A stretch of 5,369 nt of DNA, taken from contig CAIVZW010000609.1 in the NCBI GenBank assembly GCA_903910495.1, positions 1 through 5,369 on the forward strand. Direction: 5' to 3'. A model generated the notes under the pieces. It did no database searches, was not told the DNA's origin, and worked only from the letters and a program-made list of their open reading frames with translations. Both the position numbers and the translations under genes were made by a program. This document shows, piece after piece, positions 1 through 5,369 of the stretch. The first letter of the stretch is position 1. Every line of letters starts with the position of its first letter. This stretch comes from an uncultured beta proteobacterium (GTDB lineage: Bacteria; Pseudomonadota; Gammaproteobacteria; Burkholderiales; Rhodocyclaceae).

Positions 1-519
1 ATTGAAAAAGGAGAAATCAGTACGCAAGGAGCGGTAAGTCTTGATCCTGATGACATCAAGAAGAGGATTCCGGAGTACAACAAGATTGTGGAGGCTGGCG
101 ATTCGCGCGCTGCAGCGATTGTGCATGAAGAAAGCTCTATGCTTAACAAGCGCATCCTGGCCAAAGCGATCGACGGAAAATATGATCTGGTTCTGGATGT
201 CACGCTGGGCGACCAGGGCAAAGCCATTGCCTTACTCAACAAACTGAAGAAGGATTATGAGGTACGGCTCTATGGCGTGACCATTGATCCGGCTACGGCA
301 GTAGTTCGCGCCATGGAGCGCGCGCAGAGGAAAAAGCGTTATGTACCGATCAACCTGCTTTTGCACGCGCACAAGGTTTTCAATTTGTCGTTTGGAATCT
401 ATGCTGAAATTGCCGACCAGGCACGCCTTTACGAAAACACAACAGAGTTGCACATTGTTACAGAAAAGAACAATGGCAATCTGGAAGTTGTTGATCGGAT
501 GGCCTATAATGAAAGTGCG
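1..519 (+). other. Zeta-toxin/PezT-like kinase domain, N-terminus missing (part of the long frame)
   Basis: This is the C-terminal two thirds or more of a zeta-type P-loop kinase domain. Visible marks are DPDDIK (43-60) followed by a Pro-Glu-Tyr, matching the family's Asp-containing 'D-D-I-K...lPEY' element; HEESS (124-138), matching the conserved His-Glu region that binds substrate; VLDVT (190-204), matching the 'vvlDgT' strand; an Arg/Lys-rich RAMERAQRKKRYVP (307-348), matching the Arg helix and 'GRyVP' turn that contact ATP phosphates; and LYENT (427-441) near the end. The Walker A motif should lie just upstream and cannot be checked. Known zeta toxins phosphorylate UDP-N-acetylglucosamine-type sugars; substrate here is inferred only. 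Third-position GC is about 53% (96 of 180 codons, 1-540, hand count), clearly lower than downstream. No epsilon/PezA-type antitoxin is recognisable in the window. If the gene were separate, its natural end would be near 520-535. Confidence 0.78.
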
Positions 520-3500
520 GGAAGGAGTAAATTAAATGACCATGCTGAAACCCTCCGAGAAATTAGCGGCTCTGGAAAAAGAGAAGGTGGAGTTGCGCAA
601 TCGGGAGAAGGCCGGGAAGTCTCTTCCGGGGGATCGGTTCCGTTGGGATCTGATCGAGGACGAGGAATCGGACATCCGGGCGGAAGAATCGAACAATCGG
701 ATTTGGGCGAGCCTGGCCGAGAAAGCCAAGGGCCGGGATCTCCCGGAAGCAAAGGCGGCTTAAATGGACATGCAGAGCCAGGTGCGCGCAGCACTCAAGG
801 AAAAGAACCCGGCGCTCTTTCAGCAACTGACGACGGCGGGAACCCTGACGGCGTTCGTGCAGGATCAGGCCGAGGAAATCAACGATCAGATAGTTACGCT
901 GGCGCATCAGATAGCGGCCAAACAGGGATGCTTCAAGCCCCCGTTCCTGGATCCGCTGAAGCAGGCCGGGATAATGAACAGCGCGGACAAGGCAGCAACG
1001 GAGATCGTGCTGGCCGAAATGCTGAACTTCCCGACCGACGAGAACTAGCCGAACAGCAGTTCACCGAAGCGCTCTCTTCCCTGGGAGCAATTCTCAGGGA
1101 TTACGTTGGTGTGGCCCGGATTGTCCCGGAAGATTCGCCTAATCTCATGCCGACACTGGTCAAGCTGTTCGAGGCCGGCATTGTCAAGGCGGATGTTGGA
1201 AATAACATCAATCGTCTGATCGCCTACGTCAAGGCGGCTCTCAGGAAGATCCCGGAATTCAAGGAAACCTGGAACAAGATTCTTCCTGAAACCTATCGCA
1301 AGGCTGCGCAACAGGCGCTTGATAACATCCAGGCGGCGGCGGGCGATGATCTCTTCAGTGCGCCGACGAAAGCCCCGCAGGCCGATCTCTTCAGCAATCC
1401 GCCCCCGCGTCCTCCGAAGGAAGATAAAAAGCCTCCGGTTGAGAATCCCAAACCGCCCAAGGACAAGACACCCAAGCCCCCGAAGGAAAAGAAAGGCGAC
1501 GGAACCCCTGCCGGCCCGGACATCCCGCCTAAGACGGGACGCAACTACGCCTTTGGTGATAATGACCTGACGTATGCCGGGAGTTGGTTTGTCAAGGCGA
1601 AACAGAACGTTGACGCGGTGGAACTGCTCAAGAAGCTGCAAACCGAAGGGCGCCAGGCGACACGCGACGAACAGGCTATCCTGGCCAAGTTCATTGGCTG
1701 GGGCGCGTCCGAACTGGCCAATTCGATCTTTGGTGAGAAGCTGACTAAGCAACTCAAGGCGATCGAGGACTACGAAACCGCGGTTGAGTGGATGACCGAG
1801 AATGGCCGGACTTCCATGCAGCGTAGCCAGGGCCGGCACTATGCCGCATTCCAGGTGATTGCTGCGAAGACGCCTGGAATCAATTACTACGACTCGAAGT
1901 ATCACACCATCACGCGCGAAATGCTCGATGCGGCAAAACCCGACATGGCCGCTAAGAAGTGGGGCGAACTGCGCGACAAACTTGAATCCCTGCTGTCTGC
2001 GGACGAGTGGAAAGAGGCGTCAAAGTCGACACAGTATGCGCACTACACCAGCAAGTCGGTGGTTAAATCGCTGCTGGCTGCCGTCGAGAAGATGGGCTTC
2101 AAGGGCGGGACTATCCTGGAGCCCGGCGCCGGCATCGGCGTTTTCCCCGGACTGATGAGTCCGGCCATGGCGACCAACTCTGTCTATACCGGCATTGAAT
2201 TTGAACCGGTGACGGGCGGCATCCTCAAGCAACTGTTCCCGGATGAGCGAATCCTGGTCGAGTCGTTCATTGACTCCAAGCTGCCGGAAAACTTCTACGA
2301 TGTCGCGTTCGGCAATCCCCCGTTCTCGGGCGACGTTACGGTGCTGGCTGATCCGAAGTACGTCAAGCATGCGTTCAAGCTGCATGACTACTTCTTTGCC
2401 AAGAGCATTGATAGTGTCAAGCCCGGTGGCCTGGTGGTGTTTGTCACGTCACGCTACACGATGGACAAGAAAACCGACAAGGCCCGCGCTTTCATGGCCG
2501 AACGGGCTGATCTGGTGGGCGCAATCCGCCTGCCGCAAACGGCCTTCCAAAAGAATGCCGGCACGGATGTGGTGACTGACGTTCTGTTCCTGCGCAAGAA
2601 AGTGCCCGGCCAGGTGTTCGACCAGGCGCAGGCATGGATGGGCCTGGGCGAAGTCAATACGCCTGAAGGCAAGTTCCTGATCAACGAGTATTTCACTGCG
2701 CACCCTGAAATGGTGCTGGGCGAACACTCCGGCCAGGGCAAGATGCAGAATTCGCCGGATCCTCAATACACCCTGTTGGCGAAACCGGGCGACATCGAGG
2801 CGCAATTCGCATCGTCCGTCGAGAACCTGCCGGCTGATGTGTTTGTTGCCGGGCGCGGCAGTGCTGCCGATGAAGCCAAAGTACGGGATCTTGATTTCAA
2901 CCCCAAGGCGAAGAAGGAAGGTAGTTTCTATGTGACGGATGCCGGCGTGCTGATGCAGCGCAAGGGCGGTGTGGGCGTTCGGGCTGAAGAAAAGCACCAA
3001 AAGAATGCGGCGGTGATCAAGGATTTCATTGTCCTGCGCGATGCGGTGAAGCAGTCTCAATACGATCAGTTGAATGATGGCGATTGGGAATCCTCGCTCA
3101 AGACGCTGCAGAAAGCCTATGCCGATTTTGTTCAAAAAAATGGCCGGCTATTCCAGAACACAAGCTACCTGCAGAAAGTCAAGGTCGAGGAACTGGACGA
3201 CGAGGGCAACGCGACCGGCAACAAGCTCGATGATGAGGAATTGCGCTATCGCTTCCCGCTGCAAAAGAAACTGCGCGACGACCCGGAATACACACTGGTC
3301 AATGCCCTTGAATATTTCAACGAAGAAACCGGCGAGATCACCGAAACCGGATGGCTGACCAAGCGCACGCTTGGGGCTCCGACCGCAGCCGAGATCAGGA
3401 CGCCGAGCGATGCCCTGCTGGCGACTCTGAGCGATACGGGCGGTGTCGATATTACGATGGTGGCCGATCGCCTCGGCATGAGCGAGACGGAAACCATTGA

Positions 3501-5369
3501 TGCCCTGGGCTCCCTGATTTACGATGATCCGGCGCAAGGATGGGTGATGGCCGACGAATACCTGTCGGGCAACGTCAAGAAGAAACTTGCTGAAGCTGAA
3601 GAGGCAAGCAAGAGTAACAAGGTTTACTTGCGCAATGTCGAGGCGTTGAAAGCGGTTCAACCTGCCCCGCGCAGTCCCGAAGAGATTACGCCACAAATCG
3701 GCATGAACTGGATTCCCGGCGCGGTCTATGAGCGGTTCTTGAGAGACATTACTGGTGTAAAAGCCAAGATCGAGTACATCCCGCGCACCCGCGGCTGGCT
3801 GCTGACGACGGTATCCGGCGAGGATACGGCACGCGCCACAAGCGATTGGGGCATCAGCAGAAGGAATCACGCCGGCTGGCTGATGGAAAAAGCGCTATCG
3901 GGATCTCCAATCAGTATCAATATGGATGTGTCTGACGGTAAGGGAGGATCGAAAAAGGTATTTGACCCTGTTGCTACCGAGGCCGCAAACGAAAAGCGCA
4001 AGGAACTGCGGGCCAAGTTCCAGGAGTGGCTATTCCAGGATGCCCAGCGCACTACAGAACTGGTTCAGCTCTACAACGACAGGTTCAATACGAATGTTCA
4101 GCGGAAATTCGACGGCACGCATCTAAGCCTGCCCGGCACGTCCAAGCTGTTCAACATTTTCGATCATGTGAAGCGTGGCGCCTGGCGCGTGATCCAGACC
4201 GGAAATACCTACCTGGCGCATGCCGTTGGCTCGGGCAAAACCTTTGAAATGGTGATCTCGGCCATGGAGCAAAAGCGCCTGGGCAAGATCAAGAAGCCGA
4301 TGATTATCGTGCCCGGTCACATGCTGCAGCAGTTTGCCTCGGAGTGGCAGCAACTGTACCCCACGGCGCGCCTGATGGTGGCCGACGAAACCGACTTCCA
4401 TACGGATAATCGGCGCAAGTGGGTGTCGCGCGTGGCCATGTCTGATCTGGATGGCGTGATCATGACGCATTCCTCTTTTGGCCTGCTCGATCTGGATCCG
4501 GTGTTCAAGCAGAAGATGATCGAGAAGGAACTTGAAGTCATGCGCGCGTCCTATGAAGAGGCGGGCGGCGTCCTGGGCGATATAGGCGACAAGACGGTGC
4601 GCAAGGATCCGAAGATCAAGCGCATCGAGGCGCAGATTGAAAAGCTCGAACAGCAACTGGCCAAAGCCATGTCTTCCGAGGGCAAGGACAAGAATGTCCG
4701 CTTCGATGAAATGGGCGTCGATATGCTCTACGTCGATGAGGCGCACTTGTTCCGCAAGCTCTCATTCGCTACCGCGCGTCAAACCAAGGGTATCTCTCCG
4801 GCTGGCTCGCAGATGGCCTGGGATCTCTACATGAAAACCCGCTGGCTGGCGGAAAAGAACCCGACACGCAATCTGGTCATGGCCTCGGGTACGGCGATCA
4901 CCAACACGACAGCCGAGCTCTACACGGTACAACGCTTCCTGGCGCCCCAGGTTCTCGAAGAGAACGGCCTGGCCGGCTTTGATGATTGGGCTTCGCAGTT
5001 TGGCGAGGAATCCACAACGATTGAATCCACGGCCAGCGGTAAGTATGAGCCGGTGACGCGCTTCCAGGAGTTCGTCAACGTCGGGGAAATGACACAGATG
5101 TTCCGTGACTTTGCCGACGTGCTGAATGAGGATCAACTGGCTGCACTGCTGGGCGACAAACGCCCGCGGGTGATGGGCGGTGCGCGCAAGATGGTGATCA
5201 CGCCGAAAACTGAGACGTTTGCCCGGTTCCTGACTCAAGACCTGGCTCCGCGCATTGAGGCATCGAAGAACTGGAAGCCGACTTTCGATGAACCGCACAA
5301 TCCAGACCCGATCATTGCCATCAACATTGATGCGCGCCTGGCCTCGATCGACATGCGCTTCATGGAGCC
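1..5369 (+). CDS. Polyvalent protein: zeta-like kinase + DarB-like methylase-helicase (partial both ends)
   Basis: Codons starting at position 1 run without any stop to 5367 (1789 codons); start and stop both lie outside the window. Domain order in window residues: zeta-toxin-like kinase about 1-173, low-complexity G/S/R-rich stretch about 174-347, helical domain 348-447, linker with DLFS and Pro-Lys motifs 448-505, N6-adenine methyltransferase-like domain about 506-868 (LEPGAGIG 706-713, NPPF 772-775), connector with YLSGNV 1187-1192, helicase from about 1396 (AVGSGKT 1408-1414, DEAH 1579-1582, SGTAI from 1629). The methylase + SF2 helicase pairing is that of phage P1 DarB and related giant proteins of phages and conjugative elements, which are typically over 2000 residues. 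I infer DNA modification and remodelling during DNA transfer, probably anti-restriction. The methylase-helicase assignment is firm. That kinase and methylase-helicase are made as one chain is less certain, because two small genes in another frame occupy 536-1048. Confidence 0.8.
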   Translation, partial: MEKGEISTQGAVSLDPDDIKKRIPEYNKIVEAGDSRAAAIVHEESSMLNKRILAKAIDGKYDLVLDVTLGDQGKAIALLNKLKKDYEVRLYGVTIDPATAVVRAMERAQRKKRYVPINLLLHAHKVFNLSFGIYAEIADQARLYENTTELHIVTEKNNGNLEVVDRMAYNESAGRSKLNDHAETLREISGSGKREGGVAQSGEGREVSSGGSVPLGSDRGRGIGHPGGRIEQSDLGEPGRESQGPGSPGSKGGLNGHAEPGARSTQGKEPGALSATDDGGNPDGVRAGSGRGNQRSDSYAGASDSGQTGMLQAPVPGSAEAGRDNEQRGQGSNGDRAGRNAELPDRRELAEQQFTEALSSLGAILRDYVGVARIVPEDSPNLMPTLVKLFEAGIVKADVGNNINRLIAYVKAALRKIPEFKETWNKILPETYRKAAQQALDNIQAAAGDDLFSAPTKAPQADLFSNPPPRPPKEDKKPPVENPKPPKDKTPKPPKEKKGDGTPAGPDIPPKTGRNYAFGDNDLTYAGSWFVKAKQNVDAVELLKKLQTEGRQATRDEQAILAKFIGWGASELANSIFGEKLTKQLKAIEDYETAVEWMTENGRTSMQRSQGRHYAAFQVIAAKTPGINYYDSKYHTITREMLDAAKPDMAAKKWGELRDKLESLLSADEWKEASKSTQYAHYTSKSVVKSLLAAVEKMGFKGGTILEPGAGIGVFPGLMSPAMATNSVYTGIEFEPVTGGILKQLFPDERILVESFIDSKLPENFYDVAFGNPPFSGDVTVLADPKYVKHAFKLHDYFFAKSIDSVKPGGLVVFVTSRYTMDKKTDKARAFMAERADLVGAIRLPQTAFQKNAGTDVVTDVLFLRKKVPGQVFDQAQAWMGLGEVNTPEGKFLINEYFTAHPEMVLGEHSGQGKMQNSPDPQYTLLAKPGDIEAQFASSVENLPADVFVAGRGSAADEAKVRDLDFNPKAKKEGSFYVTDAGVLMQRKGGVGVRAEEKHQKNAAVIKDFIVLRDAVKQSQYDQLNDGDWESSLKTLQKAYADFVQKNGRLFQNTSYLQKVKVEELDDEGNATGNKLDDEELRYRFPLQKKLRDDPEYTLVNALEYFNEETGEITETGWLTKRTLGAPTAAEIRTPSDALLATLSDTGGVDITMVADRLGMSETETIDALGSLIYDDPAQGWVMADEYLSGNVKKKLAEAEEASKSNKVYLRNVEALKAVQPAPRSPEEITPQIGMNWIPGAVYERFLRDITGVKAKIEYIPRTRGWLLTTVSGEDTARATSDWGISRRNHAGWLMEKALSGSPISINMDVSDGKGGSKKVFDPVATEAANEKRKELRAKFQEWLFQDAQRTTELVQLYNDRFNTNVQRKFDGTHLSLPGTSKLFNIFDHVKRGAWRVIQTGNTYLAHAVGSGKTFEMVISAMEQKRLGKIKKPMIIVPGHMLQQFASEWQQLYPTARLMVADETDFHTDNRRKWVSRVAMSDLDGVIMTHSSFGLLDLDPVFKQKMIEKELEVMRASYEEAGGVLGDIGDKTVRKDPKIKRIEAQIEKLEQQLAKAMSSEGKDKNVRFDEMGVDMLYVDEAHLFRKLSFATARQTKGISPAGSQMAWDLYMKTRWLAEKNPTRNLVMASGTAITNTTAELYTVQRFLAPQVLEENGLAGFDDWASQFGEESTTIESTASGKYEPVTRFQEFVNVGEMTQMFRDFADVLNEDQLAALLGDKRPRVMGGARKMVITPKTETFARFLTQDLAPRIEASKNWKPTFDEPHNPDPIIAINIDARLASIDMRFME
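521..527 (+). promoter_or_regulatory. Strong Shine-Dalgarno for the first small gene
   Basis: GAAGGAG at 521-527 is followed after 8 bases by ATG at 536, near-ideal spacing. The intervening TAAATTAA is AT-rich and holds TAA in the two other frames (528-530 and 533-535) but not in the long frame. This site lies inside the long frame, at the C-terminal edge of the kinase domain, and is the best ribosome-binding site seen in the window. It is the main argument that the small ORF at 536 is translated. Confidence 0.8.
536..763 (+). CDS. Small protein 1 (75 aa), unknown function, nested out of frame in the long frame
   Basis: The protein is 75 residues, ATG at 536 and TAA at 761-763. The start is fixed by GAAGGAG 8 bases upstream and by an in-frame TAA directly before the ATG; a second ATG at 542 is possible but spaced less well. 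The protein is very charged (about 9 Lys, 7 Arg, 12 Glu, 5 Asp; near neutral overall), Cys-free and predicted helical, with a heptad-like first half (LAALEKEKVELRNRE) and an aromatic patch DRFRWDL in the middle. There is no signal peptide or membrane segment. About 71% of codons (53 of 75) end in G or C, like the genes downstream, whereas the long frame here reads as low-complexity Gly/Arg/Ser. That makes this frame the likelier selected one. I do not recognise the family. It is followed without a gap by the second small gene and sits between kinase and methylase-helicase, so a role linked to the element's transfer or to one of those proteins is only an inference. Confidence 0.7.
   Translation: MTMLKPSEKLAALEKEKVELRNREKAGKSLPGDRFRWDLIEDEESDIRAEESNNRIWASLAEKAKGRDLPEAKAA
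752..755 (+). promoter_or_regulatory. Weak Shine-Dalgarno for the second small gene
   Basis: AAGG at 752-755, within AAAGGCGG, lies 8 bases before ATG 764. The stop of the first small gene (TAA 761-763) directly abuts this ATG. Translational coupling from the first small gene probably does most of the work. Confidence 0.45.
764..1048 (+). CDS. Small protein 2 (94 aa), unknown function, nested out of frame in the long frame
   Basis: The protein is 94 residues, ATG 764 (a second ATG at 770) and TAG 1046-1048, in the same frame as small protein 1 and directly following its stop. It looks like a compact helical soluble protein: an N-terminal helix (VRAALKEKNPALFQQL), a middle helix with Gln/Ile/Leu heptads (AEEINDQIVTLAHQIAAK), a short Pro/Phe turn (CFKPPFLDPL) and a C-terminal helix ending in LNFPTDEN. 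There is no signal peptide, membrane segment or metal motif; the single Cys is at about residue 56. About 79% of codons (74 of 94) end in G or C, which is real-gene behaviour. Small helical proteins of this general look occur beside methylase-helicase genes in plasmids and ICEs as far as I recall, but I cannot name the family. Its stop falls at the point where recognisable protein resumes in the long frame (about 1042). Confidence 0.72.
   Translation: MDMQSQVRAALKEKNPALFQQLTTAGTLTAFVQDQAEEINDQIVTLAHQIAAKQGCFKPPFLDPLKQAGIMNSADKAATEIVLAEMLNFPTDEN
1042..1341 (+). other. Helical N-terminal domain of the methylase-helicase (part of the long frame)
   Basis: The stretch begins RELAEQQFTEALSSLGAIL and continues with LMPTLVKLFEAGI and a Tyr/Lys-rich helical segment. 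I recall the same pattern (an 'EqaF.eAL..LG.il' helix, then 'LlPvL.kLFdaa') from the region ahead of the methyltransferase in giant proteins of plasmids, ICEs and phages. Its function is not known to me. Recognisable sequence starts within a few bases of the stop of the upstream small gene (TAG 1046-1048). If the methylase-helicase were a separate gene, this would be its natural N-terminus, but the frame has no ATG or TTG between 931 and 1146; only CTG 1081 and GTG 1111 are present, both inside the domain. Confidence 0.6.
1348..1394 (+). repeat. Pair of 11-bp direct repeats encoding DLFS motifs
   Basis: GATCTCTTCAG occurs at 1348-1358 and again at 1384-1394, in the same reading frame, each encoding Asp-Leu-Phe-Ser. 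The second copy is preceded by Gln-Ala, giving QADLFS, close to the bacterial sliding-clamp-binding consensus QL(S/D)LF. The identical codons suggest a recent local duplication. Confidence 0.75.
1396..1515 (+). other. Pro-Lys-rich disordered linker (part of the long frame)
   Basis: About 40 residues are dominated by Pro, Lys, Asp and Glu, with PPK units at 1411-1419, 1453-1461 and 1477-1485. This is a stiff charged spacer separating the helical domain from the methyltransferase. Such linkers are usual between modules of polyvalent proteins. Confidence 0.8.
1516..2604 (+). other. N6-adenine DNA methyltransferase-like domain, DarB/Eco57I-type (part of the long frame)
   Basis: The domain opens with the helical lead-in of this family (EGRQATRDEQAILAKFIGWG, ending about 1707). 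The SAM-binding motif I is LEPGAGIGVF at 2116-2145, an acidic motif II residue is in GIEFEP (2191-2208), and the catalytic motif IV is NPPF at 2314-2325. Later elements are SVKPGGLVVFVTSRY (2413-2457) and GTDVVTDVLFLRK (from 2560). NPPF (N/D-P-P-F/Y) marks amino-methyltransferases acting on adenine N6 or cytosine N4; the family context favours adenine. All catalytic motifs are intact, so activity is expected. No separate target-recognition domain is evident, consistent with a low-specificity protective methylase, but that is inference. Confidence 0.88.
2605..4185 (+). other. Connector region with YLSGNV signature (part of the long frame)
   Basis: About 525 residues lie between methyltransferase and helicase. 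Recognisable family stretches are SFYVTDAGVLMQR (from 2923), the helix pair around LRDAV and LQKAYADFVQKNGRLF (3034-3162), a domain from about 3400 that reads as a winged-helix-like module (SDALLATLSDTGGVDITMVA), and ADEYLSGNVKKKLAEAE (3550-3600), followed by NVEALKAVQP and MNWIPGAVYERF (3706-3738). I recall the YLSGNVxxKL and WIP segments as hallmarks of methylase-helicase proteins in ICEs and phages. Their biochemical role is not known to me. An acidic insert (VEELDDEGNATGNKLDDEE, 3184-3240) looks variable. Confidence 0.75.
4186..5369 (+). other. SF2/SNF2-type helicase, N-terminal RecA lobe and start of the second (part of the long frame)
   Basis: Motif I is HAVGSGKT at 4219-4242. Motif Ia is MIIVPGHMLQQFASEW (from 4300). 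MTHSSFGLL (4462-4488) corresponds to motif Ib. The DEAH box is LYVDEAH at 4726-4746, and motif III is ASGTAITNT at 4882-4908. Between Ib and the DEAH box, 4606-4671 forms a likely short coiled coil (Lys/Glu/Leu heptads), a known insert of this DarB/strawberry-notch-like branch. The stretch LSFATARQTKGISP after the DEAH box is also typical. Motifs IV-VI and any further C-terminal domains lie beyond the window. Expected role: ATP-driven DNA translocation coupled to the attached methylase. Confidence 0.88.

Larger units (their letters stand above)
520..1041 (+). other. Low-complexity linker in the long frame, dual-coding with two small genes
   Basis: In the long frame this stretch reads as about 174 residues dominated by Gly, Ser, Arg, Gln, Glu and Pro, with no recognisable fold. 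Such composition is what results when Glu/Asp/Lys-rich codons of the +1-shifted small genes are read out of frame (for example GAG GAC GAG becomes GGA CGA). The frame nevertheless has no stop. Only one ATG occurs in it (928), with AGGG directly adjoining, which is a poor ribosome-binding layout. If translated it would be a flexible disordered tether between kinase and methylase-helicase. Confidence 0.6.

Noticed and set aside
41..247. Small + frame of 68 codons within the kinase
   Set aside because: The kinase frame explains this stretch with conserved motifs; the alternative protein is Arg/Ser/Leu-rich with no ribosome-binding site of note.
563..907. Minus-strand open frame of 114 codons opposite the two small genes
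   Set aside because: A third coding layer here was considered, but the protein has no recognisable features and spans the junction of two + strand genes; best read as an antisense shadow.
928..930. ATG as an independent start of the methylase-helicase
   Set aside because: AGGG directly abuts the ATG, leaving no spacing. It lies about 115 bases before recognisable domain sequence and within the second small gene. It is possible but weakly supported.
935..1048. Programmed -1 frameshift joining small protein 2 to the methylase-helicase
   Set aside because: The shift direction would fit, but no canonical X-XXY-YYZ heptamer is present. The only homopolymer-like site is the CCCCC at 938-942, which would mispair after slippage, and no clear downstream stem-loop was seen.
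1045..1905. Minus-strand open frame of 286 codons
   Set aside because: It lies opposite the long + frame through the helical domain, the Pro-Lys linker and the methylase lead-in. The protein is Arg/Leu-rich without a recognisable domain, as expected from the antisense of G/C-ending codons.
2449..3135. Minus-strand open frame of 228 codons
   Set aside because: It lies opposite conserved methylase and connector sequence and has no recognisable family; an antisense shadow.
3148..3870. Minus-strand open frame of 240 codons
   Set aside because: It overlaps the conserved YLSGNV connector on the + strand and has no recognisable protein; a shadow.
4123..4746. Minus-strand open frame of 207 codons
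   Set aside because: Antisense to helicase motifs I to DEAH; its His/Arg/Leu-rich composition is typical of shadow translation.
4762..5298. Minus-strand open frame of 178 codons
   Set aside because: Antisense to the helicase motif III region, with no family resemblance.

Overview
The window is accessory DNA of a mobile element, most likely a phage or a conjugative plasmid/ICE of a GC-rich Pseudomonadota host. That host guess rests only on codon choice and protein resemblance. Everything reads on the + strand. The dominant fact is one reading frame (positions 1, 4, 7 and so on) that has no stop codon from the first base to the last, 1789 codons, open at both ends. It reads as a multidomain 'polyvalent' protein of the DarB-like methylase-helicase class.

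Layout of the long frame: (1) 1-519 is most of a zeta-toxin/PezT-like P-loop kinase domain whose Walker A end lies upstream of the window. (2) 520-1041 is a Gly/Ser/Arg-rich, low-complexity stretch. (3) 1042-1341 is a helical domain typical of the N-terminal part of mobile-element methylase-helicase proteins. (4) 1342-1515 is a disordered linker with two DLFS motifs, one of them in a clamp-binding-like QADLF context, followed by Pro-Lys repeats. (5) 1516-2604 is an N6-adenine methyltransferase-like domain (LEPGAGIG, NPPF). (6) 2605-4185 is the family's long connector, including the YLSGNV signature. (7) 4186-5369 is the first part of an SF2/SNF2-type helicase (AVGSGKT, DEAH, SGTAI), cut by the window end.

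Inside stretch (2), a different frame carries two complete small genes end to end (536-763 and 764-1048). The first has a strong Shine-Dalgarno sequence, and codon-position statistics favour this frame. The small genes fit almost exactly between the end of the kinase domain and the start of the next recognisable domain. The long frame stays open across them with no good restart for a separate methylase-helicase gene. Either these are two small genes overprinted in the linker of a giant fusion protein, or an ancestral four-gene row (kinase, small 1, small 2, methylase-helicase) has become, or only appears to be, fused. This is the main point of interest.

By family knowledge, the methylase-helicase part is expected to act on DNA during transfer or infection, for example to protect incoming DNA from restriction as P1 DarB does. 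The zeta-like kinase would be an additional effector on the same polypeptide. No RNA genes, CRISPR array, insertion sequence, attachment site or convincing terminator was seen. The long minus-strand open frames are shadows of the long + frame.
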